A stretch of DNA of 64,000 nucleotides from the NCBI RefSeq assembly GCF_028554725.1, contig NC_071670.1:30188001-30252000 (forward strand). Direction: 5' to 3'. Below the pieces are notes generated by a model. The model saw only the letters and a program-made list of their open reading frames with translations. It searched no databases and had not been told where the DNA came from. This document shows positions 12,901-25,648 of the stretch, piece after piece (the first letter of the stretch is position 1; each line of letters starts with the position of its first letter). The translations under genes and the position numbers were made by a program. The stretch comes from Zeugodacus cucurbitae (Eukaryota; Arthropoda; Insecta; Diptera; Tephritidae).

Positions 12901-15900
12901 CCCAAAATATTAAATTTGAAGTTCAGGCAAATGACGGGCGATCCAAGTAGTGGTACCTTTTATAGCCTTTTTTGACAGATCACACATGAGTACTGTAAAG
13001 CTGTCATGTTATTTTTTTGGTATTGTTTGACATTTCATTATGGATTAACATACGCCTGAACAAATTTTAAAAATTGTTCAACTTTATTACGAAATTACAC
13101 GTTCTGTATAGAATTTGCGTCTCGCGCTTTGCTCTACTTATGGTCAATATAATTGGCCTACTAATCATACTACTCGCAACACCATCACCCATCTTGAGAA
13201 CCAGCATTTATTTTTGAATAATATTCGACCAAATAGACCACGTCCAGCACGCAGTGAAGAAAATATAGCAGCCGTAGCTGAGAGTGTACACGAAGACCGT
13301 GGAGAGTCGATTGGGCGCCGTTCGCAGCAATTCGGACTCACATATGAAACGTATAAAGTACAGCTTCTGCACAAACTAAAGGCGCTCGACTTTCCCAAGA
13401 TTGCTTCGCTCTATGGTCTCTTGAAAAGTTCCAAGAAGATCCGACGTTTTCGAGCCAAATTCTGTTCTGCGATGAGGCCCATTTCTGGTGCAATAGGTAT
13501 CAATCAATGGATTTATTGAGAGAACAGTTTAGTAAGCAGATAATTTCACGATTTGGGCCAGTCGATTGGACACCAAGATCTCTATGGGGATATGTAAAGT
13601 CTAAAGTATATGCGGACAATGGCGTTCCGATTCAGGCATTGGAGCAAAACATCACGCTTGTCAGTCGGCAATTACCTGTCGAAATGCTCGAAAGAGTCAT
13701 CGAATATTGGACTCAACGGATGGACAACATTTTAATGAGATAATCTTTAAAAAAGAAATGACAAAGAATGTTTTTTTCGAATGATAATAAACATTTCCCA
13801 TTAAATTTAAATTTTCTGTGTTTTTTCTGTAAAAAAGTAGGGAACCTCGAATCACCCTTTGAATGTACTAAAGCCAGCACTATCATATTTAAATATTACT
13901 GAATTTACTGTGTTACTGTAACTATTCTGATTGGTATTTCGAACTATTCTTCTTTCTATTTGCTTCTTCTTTTAAATGTTTGCTCTCCTAATTACGCTGT
14001 TCTTTCTCTCCGTTATCACCACACTTTTGCCTTCAAATATCCACATTAAATAATTATGCTACAAAATAAAATGTATTCACAAATTTCAAAACTGTTACTC
14101 CCAAACCTTGTCCAAAACACACAACCATAACAACAATGCCGATTCAAATACCTCGCAAATGAATTACAAATCATTAAACACGAAACGGACACGACAAAAA
14201 ACCTACGTATCTATTTGTAACCATAACAAACAACCAACATAAGTGCCGCTAAACCGCACAATCACAACATAATAACCACTATCAAATTAACACAACAAAT
14301 AATCATTACCGTGATCATGAACTAATAACCACTGGATTGGTGTGAATGCACAAAACCGCACCAACTGCCATTTGCACTAACTTCGTATGAACGACAACTA
14401 CACAACACAAACCCAAAAATTCGCGTGTTGGTGTGCGTTTTAGGTGCTCCAAAGTCGTAATGTTTTACTGCGAAATAAATTGATTGGTAATTTTAAATTG
14501 GATGTGGGCACTGTTTGGAATCATACAGGTAAACAAATAATTGGCTAAATCATGCATACATAAAGCGAAGTTTCTCTTAGAAATAAGCTTGTCACTTTGC
14601 TATTGCACATATGGAACTTACCTAATAATTTAAGGAATGTCGTTTTATCAATCATCATTAAGAGATGCACAAAATAAAAAAAATCAAATCGTAAATCAAA
14701 TTTATACAAATTTGGCTGTTTTACTTTCCTCATATTATTAATAAATTTTTTGGTTTGGAAAAATATGATTCTCTCTTTGTGATGACCGTAATATCATTGA
14801 AATTGAGTTATTCAAAACCTAGGCGCCTATGTGATACCTTTTCGCAAAGGAGTTAATTGGTCAATTGATCGATTTACCATATAAAAGCAAAATCTTATTT
14901 TACAATATTAATTTTTAATCGAATACAAATAGAGTTGAAACTGGGATGTAGCTCTGCGGGTTGTTATCTAAGCTGTAGATTTGGCCGTGTTTATTGATAA
15001 AATACCAAACAGCTGATGAAACTTACCTACTTCTTAAGGGAAAAAAGGAAATTTTTCAGAATTTTTTCTGAGAAAACTTTTTAATTTATTGATCCAAAAA
15101 TTTATACACATAGTATGGTATCTTTTAACTGTATTTTAAGACTTAGTACTAGTAAAAATATTTATTTGAAAAAGAGCTACAGCTGATCTCCAGGAGCTCC
15201 TTTCAAAAAAGACGTTTTGCGGTGACTGGAACTGGATCATCCGAAATTAAAAAACCAAACAGATTTCGTTAAAATAATGTTAAATCTAGTCATTAATCGA
15301 AGGAATAAGCAAAATAAATTTTTTTGACAAAATGGGGGTTTCTCAAAAAAAAAATCGATTCTTCACCGAAATTTCGGCCTTAAATTGTTTATAAAAAAAA
15401 ATATTTATCGGAGAGAAAAAATCTTCGATTAATTGCTAAAAAATATATTTAAGAAGGTCGTGTTAAAATTTGAGACTAATCGGTCGAGCCGTTTTCGAGT
15501 AATGTTGGTCACCGACTTTGAAAACACCATTTTGAGAAAAACGCGTTTAAAGTTTGGACCTTGTACTTCCAAGCACTCTCAAACGCCTTTTCTAATTTTT
15601 CATTTGCTTGTAACTTTGAAAATATTCACCGGAACGATATGAAATTTTCTGTGTGTATTCTTAAATATATGTACATTAAGAAAATGAAATAAAAAAAAAA
15701 ATCGATTTTTTGAAAATTCTAACTGTATATAACCCCTTAAGAACAGCAAAAACAAAAATGTATACCAGTTTAGTGATAAACGAGTAGTCAGCTAAGTAGT
15801 AGCTGTGTGAAAAGCAAAAAGTGGTTTCACATTCACAATTTTTATGTATTAAATTAATTTGATTGTGCGAAAAGGCTATAAAAATATTTTAAATTCCATT

Positions 15901-18900
15901 CCGAATCAATGGTTTTGAAATAAAAAAGAAAAGCACACCTTGAAAGTATATCCGACTAATTTGAGAAACGATTTATATTTTTCTTAACTCTTGAAATACT
16001 CCCTCATTAAGTAGTACCTCTGCTTAAATCTTTTCCACTGTAATTCATATGGCACACAATCACTCACATTTCTCGCTTAATGCCATTAGCGTATTTGACC
16101 TCGCATAGGTAATCGTAATGGGATCTACTACGTAAGGCTTAAATACTAAAGATACTAATTGCTGATATGGTACTGTTCCTAACATATCCTTACATATAAC
16201 AATAATTAAATGTATACCACTAAATGAAATTAAACATAGTAAAGCATTACACTTAGGTGTAATAACTAACTAATTAAATATTGACCAAAACCGGTAAGGA
16301 ACTTTTATTGATTTTTTTGTTAAAACTGTAAACTTAGTTACAAATAACCACAACCTGCCAACCATACAAATTCATAAATGCCACTTGCGTCCTTTGTTAA
16401 ATCTTTGATTGTCCTTTTGGCTACCTATGGCACACGCAGTGCCGACAAAAGCGCACACGAACTCAAGCACACTTCGAAATCCCGACTACTTGCACATTGA
16501 AAGTTTTCGCATGTTTTTTAATGTATGCATGGCTATGTGTAACGGAAATCAGTCACATTGTTTTGACGGTTATACACGCCTGCAGTCAAATCAAGTTTTC
16601 GCCTTTCCATTAGTCCAAAATTCAATGAGAGAAACTTTAGGCGCAACTGTTGATGCAAAAGTTTTTGCATCCCATACATGCATTAAACATAAGTTCATCT
16701 GTCGTACGTTGACGAATACAAAATGAGGAAGAGACAGAATGTGTAAATTCTATTAACTCACTGAGGTCGAGTACTAGTTGGAAATTACCATATAACTAGA
16801 ATGGAATAGAATAGAAGCTGGTATTTTTTCAATGGTGAAAATTTCTTTTTTTTTCAGTCTCAAATGGGTTTAAAGTAGGCAAAAAGGAAAACCAGTTAAT
16901 TAGCTCAAACTCTGTCTGTTATCTGTTTTTCCAAACCAGTTTAATATTGGACCACAAATTCAGGTTGAAAAAGTAGTGTTTTTATTATTAGTTCGATTTC
17001 AATTGTTAGGTATATGATGTTTATTGTATAGGTTGTTAAAACCTCGATCAACATATTCGAACCCCCATGTCTGTATACCAGAGGCAAAAATTAAATAATT
17101 TCAGGTTATCTCACTTGTAAAATCTTTTTGCGATGACTTATTCAAAGCATATGCATAACGCAAGTTTAGATATGTATGCTCCGTGGAGGACCGTTTGAGG
17201 TGTATGTATATTTTTGTATTTTATATAATAATAAATAAAGCACCTTATTCCATGTTCAGACGTAAATTTAATCTCCTAAAATCAAAATTAATCGCCTCCT
17301 AAATCACACCGCTGCACTTGTTGTTATTTACAACAAAGTTTGACAATATTTTAGTTTCTAAAGAATCAGTGATGAATTGTCTATTGGCGTTGAAGCAGTG
17401 TTGCATAGGGATAATGTAGTATATAAATTATAATTAATCTGTTCGGTGAGGAGAATGTGAGTGGCACAGCGCTGATTCTTGCTAAATTGGAATTAAGATT
17501 TTGTTTGAACACAATACAGTGTTTTTTTGAACACAATCATGCAATAAATTTACATAAATACTGCTGTATAAAACAACACATTTTTATATCACCAAAACAA
17601 TTTCTAAATGTTTGCATGTTTTGTTATGAACCTCTCTTCTTTCTTTTTACTGGTTTTTAATACAATATTTAAACAAATTTTTAATATGCTTATGTAGATA
17701 TTGTAAATTTAATTAATAAATGCCTTCTACAGATCATCAATTCTACCACAAATGGGCATTACTCACCGACCCCGATGATTTCTATAGTGGTCCAAAAGGT
17801 TATCTGAAATGTGATATTGGTATTATTGGCAAAGGTGATACCGTTAAGGTGCCTCAAAAATCTGAGAAGGATCCTGACGACATCGAAGCGTGAGTTAAAA
17901 TAAACGAAATTTGCTTAATATTAATTGAAAAAATTGTTATAGCAGAAATTGTAAAGTGATTTAAGCCAAGTAGATTAAGCAAATTTATTATTATTCAGAA
18001 TCTTATAATAATTGTATTTTTTGTTTGAAATCAGTAATCTACTGCTCCCAGTTGGCGTACCTATTGAACGTCAACGTGCTAAGTTTATTGTGAAAATATA
18101 CCGCGCCGATGGTTTGCCGCGCATGAATTCATCGCTAATGGCTAATGTGAAGAAGGCTTTTACTGGCGAGTCGAAGGATTTGGTGAGCCCTTATGTACAA
18201 GTCTCCTTCGCTGGACTCATGGTAAATTGTTAAAAGGTAAAGCTAACCGTTATGCTCAATTCGATTTCTTGCTATTCAAAGGGTAAGACTACAGTTAAGA
18301 AGAATGCTTACGCACCTGTTTGGAATGAACAACTGGTGTTCACCGAGATGTTTCCCCCACTGTGTCAGCGCATAAAGGTAGATTGTACAAATTATGCGCG
18401 TTGAAAACTATGATTATGGTATATTACTTACTTTCAGATTCAACTGCGCGACGCTGATCCAATGAAACCGGCTATAATCGGCACACATTACATTGATCTT
18501 AAGCAGATTTCAAATGACGGCGATAGAGGATTTCTACCCACCTTCGGGCCTTCGTTCATACACCTGTACGGTTCTACGCGTGATTATACGCTGCTCGATC
18601 AACACTCCAACTTGAATACTGGCTTGGGTGAGGGTGTTAGTTATCGCGCACGCTTGCTAATCGCTATACGTACTGAAATAACGGACAACATTGAAATGAC
18701 CACGGAGAAGAATGTCGAACTAGAACCCGCATATCCGATTTCAGAGTCCTCCTACTCACGCAATGAAGAGTTCTTTCTCTTTGGGTCTATTATAGAGGCT
18801 TCCATGCTGGATAAGAAGGTTAGCGATAAGACGGTCTTCTTCGAGCTTAGTATGGGCAATGCAGGTAACTCGTTAGACGGGCATAATGAAAGCTTCTCTA

Positions 18901-21900
18901 CGGCCACAGATGAGGGAGAGGATGGCTGCATACTGGAAACGGTCGATACGACATCTTTCAGCAGCGTCACGAATGCATGCAAGCCCATCAGTCATGATAA
19001 ATCACATTACTATTTACCTTACTGGGACTACAAGCCATGCATGGATGTGCGCTGTACACTACCAGATCTAAGACGGCGTATGTATAATAGTAATATGTTG
19101 TCGAAGATGTCCGAGAAGTTGGTAAGTTCAAACATAAGCCACAAAAATATGATAAATACTTAACTATCTTTAATGAATTACGCAGGAGGAGGGTTTGAGT
19201 AAGACAAAAAAGCTGATAGAAGATGAGGACGTTAAGGCAGAAGTTCGCTTACGCACCACACTTGAGGATCTCGCCTCAGCTTGTACGCGATATCTAAGTA
19301 TAACCAAGGCAAATTCCGTTGGACCGGGAAGTGGCAAAACAAAGCTAGACAAGGAACGCATGAAACTATGTCAGAATGAAATCGTAAGTGAATTATCCAA
19401 ATGTTATATATAAATTTCACATTATTTTATGTTGCAATGAATTTAGGAAAATCTGGGCAACTTGGCACGCAATCTACGCGCACTGGTGACTCGTAGTTCG
19501 CTCAAAGAGCGCTTTAAAACCGCACAGACGTTCCAACAAAAGCTTAAATTTCTTATTGATGACGTAAGTCAAAACAATTTCATTATATTTCTTTTATTTT
19601 AGTACTAAGTTTTACTATTTATGATTTTCAGCCTCAACACTCGTTACCGGATATATTCATTTGGATGATCGCCAATGGCAAGCGATATGCTTATCATCGC
19701 ATGTCTTCTCGCGATTTAATTTACTCGAATATCGAGGAGGAAAGTGGCGTGCATTGTGCTAAAATACAGACCATCTTCTTGCGTCTACCCGGCAAACAGT
19801 CTCTTGGACCAGCCAGCTGGTTTATACAGGCCAAACTTTCTATTTACCTATGGTTAGGTGTTGTAGGCCATAAGGGACATTTCTTCGATGGTTTACCTAT
19901 CGGATATGATCTATCGCATGAGTTACGTAATGCGGAAAGACCTGGTGCTATGGCACCGAATAATATACATTATCTCGAGAAATCTGTAAGCTAGACAAAA
20001 ACTAAATTTAGATTTCAAATCTTACTTCTCTCTCGTTTTATAGACATTTCAGCTACGCGCACACATTTACCAGGCACGTTCTCTAATTGGTTCCGATGCG
20101 TCTGGACTCAGCGACCCCTATGCTACCGTGTACATTACGGAATTCGCTAAGACAACACAAGTCATCGAGGAAACTTTAAGTCCTACTTGGGATGAATTAT
20201 TGGTTTTCGATGAAATTTTGGTTTTCGGCAGCAAAGATGAGATTAAGAAAGATCCACCTACAATCATTATCGAAATTTACGATCAAGATAAAGTTGGCAA
20301 GTCGGAGTTCATTGGACGTGCCATAGCAAAACCACGTGTAAAACTACGTGAGAACGCCTACACTACACCAACGTTGGAATGGTTTGACATTATCCGTGGG
20401 CATGAGAACGCTGGTGAATTATTAGCTGCTTTCGAAATGCTCGAGATCGGGTCCACCGATATGCCGCGTCTCACAGAACCCAAACAACTTCCGTGTAGTC
20501 AACAGGAGAAGTTGAAGGATAAAAATACGCCACCGCCATCAGGTACGATTTTACCAGTGCCGAAAGAGGTGCGTCCACATTTGGCGAAATTCAAATTAGA
20601 AGTTTTATTCTGGGGCTTACGTGATCTTAAGCGTGTACATCTGATGTCAGTTGACAAGCCCCGCATTGATGTTGAGTGTTCGGGAAAAATTCTGAGTTCC
20701 AACATCATACAAAATGCAAAGAAAAATCCGAATTTCCCAAGTATGCTGAAATCCATTGAATTAGAACTTCCTCTGGAGGAAACCTATGCGCCGCCAATAA
20801 CTATTCGTTGCGTGGACTGTCGATCGTTTGGTCGATATACTTTGGTTGGCACCCATCAAATCACATCAATGCACCGTTACATATATAAGCCCCCACCAAA
20901 GGAAGACATCACAAAATACAAAACTATGGGTGGTCAAATTATACTTTCTGCGCCGCTGAATGAAGAGGGATTGAGTAACCTTGTTGATGGTTTCAACATG
21001 CAAGCGATGATTGCGGCAAATGCACATCAAGCGAATATGAAAGATTTTTATGGAAATCGTCGTTCATCATGTGATCAATTTACGCTCTATGGTGCCGCCT
21101 GCGTTACAAAATTGGCCAAAAAGCAAGTATCGAAGAAAAGATCTGCACAAATGAGTAATGCAAATGAGATAATTATGGACCAGGACCATGATGATCAGCT
21201 TAGTCGGGATTGGTGGACTAAGTATTTTTGGTCCTACGAACGACTTATCGATTTAACAAAAACAGAAAAATCGCACACCTCCGAAAAATTGCTTGCCCCA
21301 CCAATCAACGCCAACCCCACAAATGTACAAAAGTTTGGTATCAAGGGAGCCAAGTTGGTGCAAAAACTGAGCCCAAAAGGCATGACGAGTATAGCGCGTG
21401 ACAAGCATGATCACAATAGCGAAAAGGTATCACCCAATCCGCAAACCAATAGGAACAATATGAACTCGACAGCTATGTGTCAGGTATGTAGTAACATATT
21501 CTACGCGATGTTATGAAATCTAATAAAACTTAACATTTAGATCTACCCCAACGAACTAGAGGGCCAACTCGAATACAATTACTTCCGTGAATGGCTGCAC
21601 TCTTTTCCTCTTTACCGTGGTAAGAAGACCGGCGATTCCACCGAGGACGACAATCGCACAGTAGGGTTCTTCAAAGGCGCCATAAAAGTGTATAAACTAC
21701 CGCCACCAAAAGGCACTGAATTGCCTACACCCAATTTACCCGCCAATGATCCACTTCATGTACTCGTACGTATTTACATAATAAAAGGTACGGACTTACA
21801 TCCAATGGACTTAAACGGAAAAGCTGATCCCTACGTTGTGCTCCAATTGGGTAATAAGAGAATATCGGACAAAGAGAACTACGTTAGCAAACAACTGAAT

Positions 21901-23607
21901 CCGATATTTGGAAAGTGTTTTGAAGTGGAGGCCATCTTTCCGCAAGATTCCATGCTTACGGTGCAAATATTGGACTGGGATTTGGTTGGATCTGATGATC
22001 TGATTGGCGAAACAAGAATCGATTTAGAAAACCGCTATTATAGCAAGCATCGCGCCACCTGCGGTATTGCGCTAAGATATGAAGTGTAAGCGAGAAGGAT
22101 TCAGAAAAAAAATTCATATTTCTTTCAAAAGCTTGTTAACTTTATATTTTTGTGTTCGTAGATGTGGATACAACCAGTGGCGCGATCCCATGAAACCCAC
22201 ACAGATACTCTCGAAGCTGTGCAAAGAAAGCAAATTAGACACGCCACATTATTTTCAAGATCGTGTGGCAATCGGTAAATATTGCATGACCTTTTCTGAT
22301 GAAGAAGTAATAGCGTGGAATGGACCGACAACATGTCGTAACCGTGATGAACACCTAGCGCTTGCAGTGCTGCACAGATGGAGTGAAATACCCAAAGTGG
22401 GTTGCAAGGTAAGTGAAAACACTATACTTAAAAAAGGTCTGCTTTCAATTCAAATATTGTGATAAACAGATTGTACCCGAGCATATAGAATCACGACCAC
22501 TATACAATCCCGAGAAGCCTGGTATTGAACAGGGTAAGATCGAAATGTGGGTCGACATGTTTCCCATGGATATGCCCTTACCAGGTCCGCCAGTGGATAT
22601 ATCACCGCGTAAGCCAAAGGAGTACGAATTGCGCGTTGTGATATGGAACACGGATGATGTTGTGCTGGAAGATGATGCTTTCTTCACTGGCGAAAAAATG
22701 TCAGATATTTATGTTAAAGGGTACGTAACTACATAGTTGTTGCTTGTAATGTCAAAAGTAAGACTCATATTTTTTTGAAACAGTTGGCTTACGGGACCGC
22801 AAGATATGCAGTCGACAGATATACACTACCGCTCACTCACTGGTGAGGGTAATTTCAATTGGCGTTTCATCTTTCCATTCGAGTATTTGGCAGCAGAAGA
22901 ACGCATTGTGCTCTCCAGGCGCGAGTCACTATTCAGTTGGGACGAAACAGAAGTTAAAATACCTGCGCGTCTCGAACTACAAGTATGGGATGCGGACCAC
23001 TTTTCAGCTGATGATTTCCTCGGTACTTCAATTGTATACCCAACACAGTTTTCTTTCATTACAATAATCTATTCAAATAGGTGCAATTTCATTTAATCTG
23101 AACCGCTTTCCACGGGGCGCTAAAACCTCCAAACTCTGCACACTCGACATGCTTAAGTCGGATACTGCTTTGCCCACCGTGAATATCTTCAAACAAAAAC
23201 GTGTGCGTGGCTGGTGGCCATTTTATGTGAAGAAGCAGAATGAAGAAATGGAGCTTACCGGCAAGGTGGAAGCAGAGTTCCATTTACTTACAAAAGAGGA
23301 GGCTGAACAGAATCCTGCCGGTTATGGACGTAGTGAGCCGGATCCACTAGAGAAACCAAAGTAAATTAATTTTGTTATTGTAAAATGTTGAATATGGCTT
23401 TAACGAATTTTCTTTCACACTTACAGCCGCCCTGATGCTTCGTTCATGTGGTTCCTAAATCCACTCAAGTCTATACGCTACATTGTCTGGCACAACTACA
23501 AATGGGCTATACTAAAAGCACTGCTCATATGTGCTATTTTCTTATTCTTAATTCTCTTCGTTTATTCAGTGCCTGGATATTCGGTCAAGCGGTTGTTGGG
23601 CGCCTAA
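9915..23607 (+). CDS. mfr: ferlin (multi-C2 membrane protein), 5' end missing
   Basis: Coding exons, all phase-consistent: 9915-10130, 10256-10439, 10566-10628, then one of 12231-12315 or 14444-14528, 17733-17889, 18035-18221, 18282-18377, 18438-19121, 19186-19383, 19447-19563, 19632-19985, 20044-21483, 21541-22085, 22162-22408, 22470-22720, 22784-23022, 23081-23360, 23427-23607. This gives about 1,840 residues. Domains in order: a low-complexity Gln-rich linker; C2B (no clear calcium Asp set); FerI and C2C; FerB (WMIANGKRYAYHR, about 19661-19700); C2D (LSDPYATVYIT with YDQDKVGKSEFIG); C2E; C2F (NGKADPYVVLQLG, DWDLVGSDD); C2G; and a C-terminal membrane helix (about 23506-23580). I see no DysF domain, so it resembles the otoferlin type. 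Ferlins act in calcium-dependent membrane fusion and repair. The Drosophila ferlin misfire is needed for sperm function at fertilisation, and the symbol assumes orthology. The start and C2A are not seen. Confidence 0.93.
11556..11840 (-). pseudogene. cysteine-rich coding relic, family unknown
   Basis: On the - strand, two adjacent frames carry Cys-rich peptide. The first contains LKCHLQELAKKELADCQECTE (about 11760-11825, in part). The second contains CEYAACNRW, CITKIECEECF and GICLGCIELYKK (11556-11751) and ends at a stop. The CxxC-type spacing suggests zinc binding. A frame change near 11745 and stops upstream indicate decay. It lies inside a ferlin intron on the opposite strand. I do not recognise the family; a processed pseudogene or a transposon-borne gene are both possible. 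Confidence 0.3.
12231..12315 (+). CDS. ferlin alternative exon A (C2B segment)
   Basis: An 85-nt exon after the acceptor TTCATTCTTAG and before a GTATTT donor. It enters in phase 0 and leaves one base into a codon. It encodes the C2B strand region ending SGTLVGSFKIDLSTVYDAP, which joins to D and HQFYHKWALLTDPDD in the exon at 17733. It is homologous to the exon at 14444-14528, of equal length and phase. The donor is weaker than that of the second exon (GTAAAC). Confidence 0.85.
12936..13857 (+). mobile_element. Tc1/mariner-superfamily element, deleted and mutated
   Basis: It begins GGGCGATCCAAGTAG and ends with the complement of GGGTGATTCGAGG, a degenerate inverted repeat. At 922 bp it has lost a central part of its transposase. 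It sits in the ferlin intron between the two alternative exons. A second, more truncated copy of the family lies at 42715-43145. Confidence 0.75.
13039..13743 (+). pseudogene. transposase relic of the 12936-13857 element
   Basis: The ATG at 13039 is followed at codon 3 by a stop; the frame then reads HTPEQILKIVQLYYEITRSV before another stop. Two open segments follow: 13115-13519, with NTITHLENQHLF, ENIAAVAESVHEDRGESIGRR (helix-turn-helix part, partial quote) and CSAMRPISG where the FSDEAHFW catalytic block should be, and 13507-13743, with ISRFGPVDWTPRSLWGYVKSKV and the C-terminal MLERVIEYWTQRMD. The sequence between the catalytic block and the C-terminus is deleted and frameshifted. It is not functional. 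Confidence 0.8.
14444..14528 (+). CDS. ferlin alternative exon B (C2B segment)
   Basis: An 85-nt exon with acceptor TGTGCGTTTTAG and donor GTAAAC, in the same phase as exon A. It encodes the same part of C2B, ending RNKLIGNFKLDVGTVWNHT, with about 12 of 28 residues identical to exon A and most other changes conservative. If spliced after exon A, the frame reads GGT GCT CCA AAG TCG TAA, an immediate stop, so it must replace exon A rather than follow it. Confidence 0.82.
15038..15736. repeat. TTAA-flanked dispersed repeat candidate
   Basis: The block is bounded by TTAA on both sides (15034-15037 and 15737-15740) and has GGG at the left and CCCC at the right end, so the outer 7 bases are inverted. 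It is A/T-tract rich and has no coding capacity. TTAA duplication is typical of piggyBac-type elements, but the termini are not the usual CCCT, so the class is uncertain. Confidence 0.4.
15741..17732. other. ferlin intron, no further feature
   Basis: I looked for a third copy of the alternative 85-nt exon here and saw none. The open frame at 16409-16726 has no family resemblance and no supporting splice context. Confidence 0.5.
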
Positions 23608-25648
23608 AGACAAACGGTGTATCTTTCACAAATTTCTAAATTGTTAAGACTACATCTATCCTTATGTAGGTCAAAAAGTTTATATTCCAAGCCATATATG
23701 CTAAATTTAGGTTATGTGAAACTGTAAGAGCGTAAAATGTCAGTAGGAAGCAAGAGAGTCAAGATAGTTTTTGTGTTGTGGAAATTGAGTCATCCAAGAA
23801 TACGAGAATGATAGACGCAAGATTGCGATACACTACGTCATAACTAATGTAAACCGTCTAACTTTCATGGTAATCGTGAACAAAGCTTCCTCTCCTTCCA
23901 ATTATAAAACTGTAATGTCTATTTGTATCACTCTTGACGAAATCTGAAGTTATTCTTTTTTTTGGTTTATAGACATGCTAAGCAATTATATGTTCGCTAT
24001 TTTTTTATCGGATGTTCGGAATTTTCGCATTCGAGCAGAATTATACTCTAGAATTTAGAAAATTCTTCTTTAGAGAAAAACCGTATTTCCAAAAAAATAT
24101 TAAATTATTTTGAAGGATTTGCTAACCATATATAAAACCATAATAAAATTCATTCAGTGCATAATTTTCAATATATATAGGAACAAAAACTGGTAACCAT
24201 GAGATAATTTAAATGGTTCCAACAACCATTTTATCGAATACTACTTTAAGTTCCATAAAAATCAAAACTTTTAAAAGGAAAAGTGTCTAATAAAAAGTGC
24301 TCATGCAGCAATGGTACGCTGTACCTGATTTTACTTGTAGTGTCAATCATATCAGTAAAAGTAGTTAGAATAAATCGCAGAATGACTTATGAATAATGAC
24401 TGTTTCAGGGGTTTTTGATAAGTGTGATGAACAGCATGTACAAAGAGTTAGCAAATTTTGAGGGATATTCTATATTTTGAGAAGCATTTGTACGCAATGA
24501 GGGAGCGGGATCTCGAGTATGTGCGGTAGCGCGACAAATCGGTTAAGGTAGTAAAAACGAAAACTCAAATCATAACTTAGCGTGTTGTATTTACGAATTT
24601 TACAGCAACTTGCAACAATGTACCCTAAAACAATCATATTTACAAACACAAATACGTACTACTTACACACTTGTGCTCGTTTTACGAAATATTTTAATAA
24701 TAACACTTAAAAACATATAGAATAATTTATACAACAAAGTCTTGTTGTACGCATGAAATTAAAAAAGTAAAAGTGCATATAAAAAATTAAAAAAAAAGAT
24801 TTAAGTATGTATGCAATATGTTGTGTTTATTAAATTGCTCAATTGTGCTTATATATTTACAAAAAAAAAATCTTTGAAAAAATTGTTATTATATTTACTA
24901 CGATTTACCATTTAATAATACACCAAAAAAACTCTTGTAAATTATGCACTTCACATTATTTTGCTCAATATCAACATTGATTCGTCTTCAAGTATACACA
25001 AAAATATTTGTAAAATTAATTGAAATAGATTTTAATGAATATTTATTAAAAAAAAAAATAATTAATTAATTAATAATAAAAAGCCGTTCACATTCAAAAT
25101 TGTCTTTCTTTTATTTAAAATATATAAATGTAGTTATATTTACAATTCTCTCCTTCATTTTTGTTGCTTCAAAAATATTTGTTCTAATATACATACATAT
25201 GTACATGTTTGAAGCAGTTGTCATGGCATAAATTAACAAGCTAACAAATTTGTTTTAAATATGTACACATGTTTTATAATTTAATAAAAACTATATATAT
25301 AAATAATACTTTTATAACTATATTTGGTAGCCACCTTAAGGCATACATCCTTAAATTCAATGCTAATTTAATTTGCAATAACACTATTTATATACTGTAG
25401 AAAGCGAGGCTGCGATCGCTTGGAACGTACATACGTATCTACAAGATACCATAACCCAGACAGCTGGCACATTTAATTTAAACACATACGTTGCTGAGCA
25501 TTAATAAAGCCGATAAAGTCGATAGTTAGTTGCGATAGCAGCATTCATATACTTCTAGTGTATGAATAACGGATTTAAAAATATATCTATAGTAACAGAT
25601 ATATATTTATATGATAACTATAGCAACATAACGCCATTTCACAGCAAC
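23608..25648. other. convergent intergenic region with both 3' UTRs
   Basis: The ferlin and the flippase end facing each other. Candidate polyadenylation hexamers for the ferlin are AATAAA at 24142-24147 and 24289-24294. For the flippase (minus strand) they are TTTATT at 25110-25115 and 25042-25047. No other gene is visible. Confidence 0.5.

Noticed and set aside
16409..16726. 105-codon open frame in a ferlin intron
   Set aside because: No family resemblance, and no flanking splice sites that would join it in phase to the ferlin.
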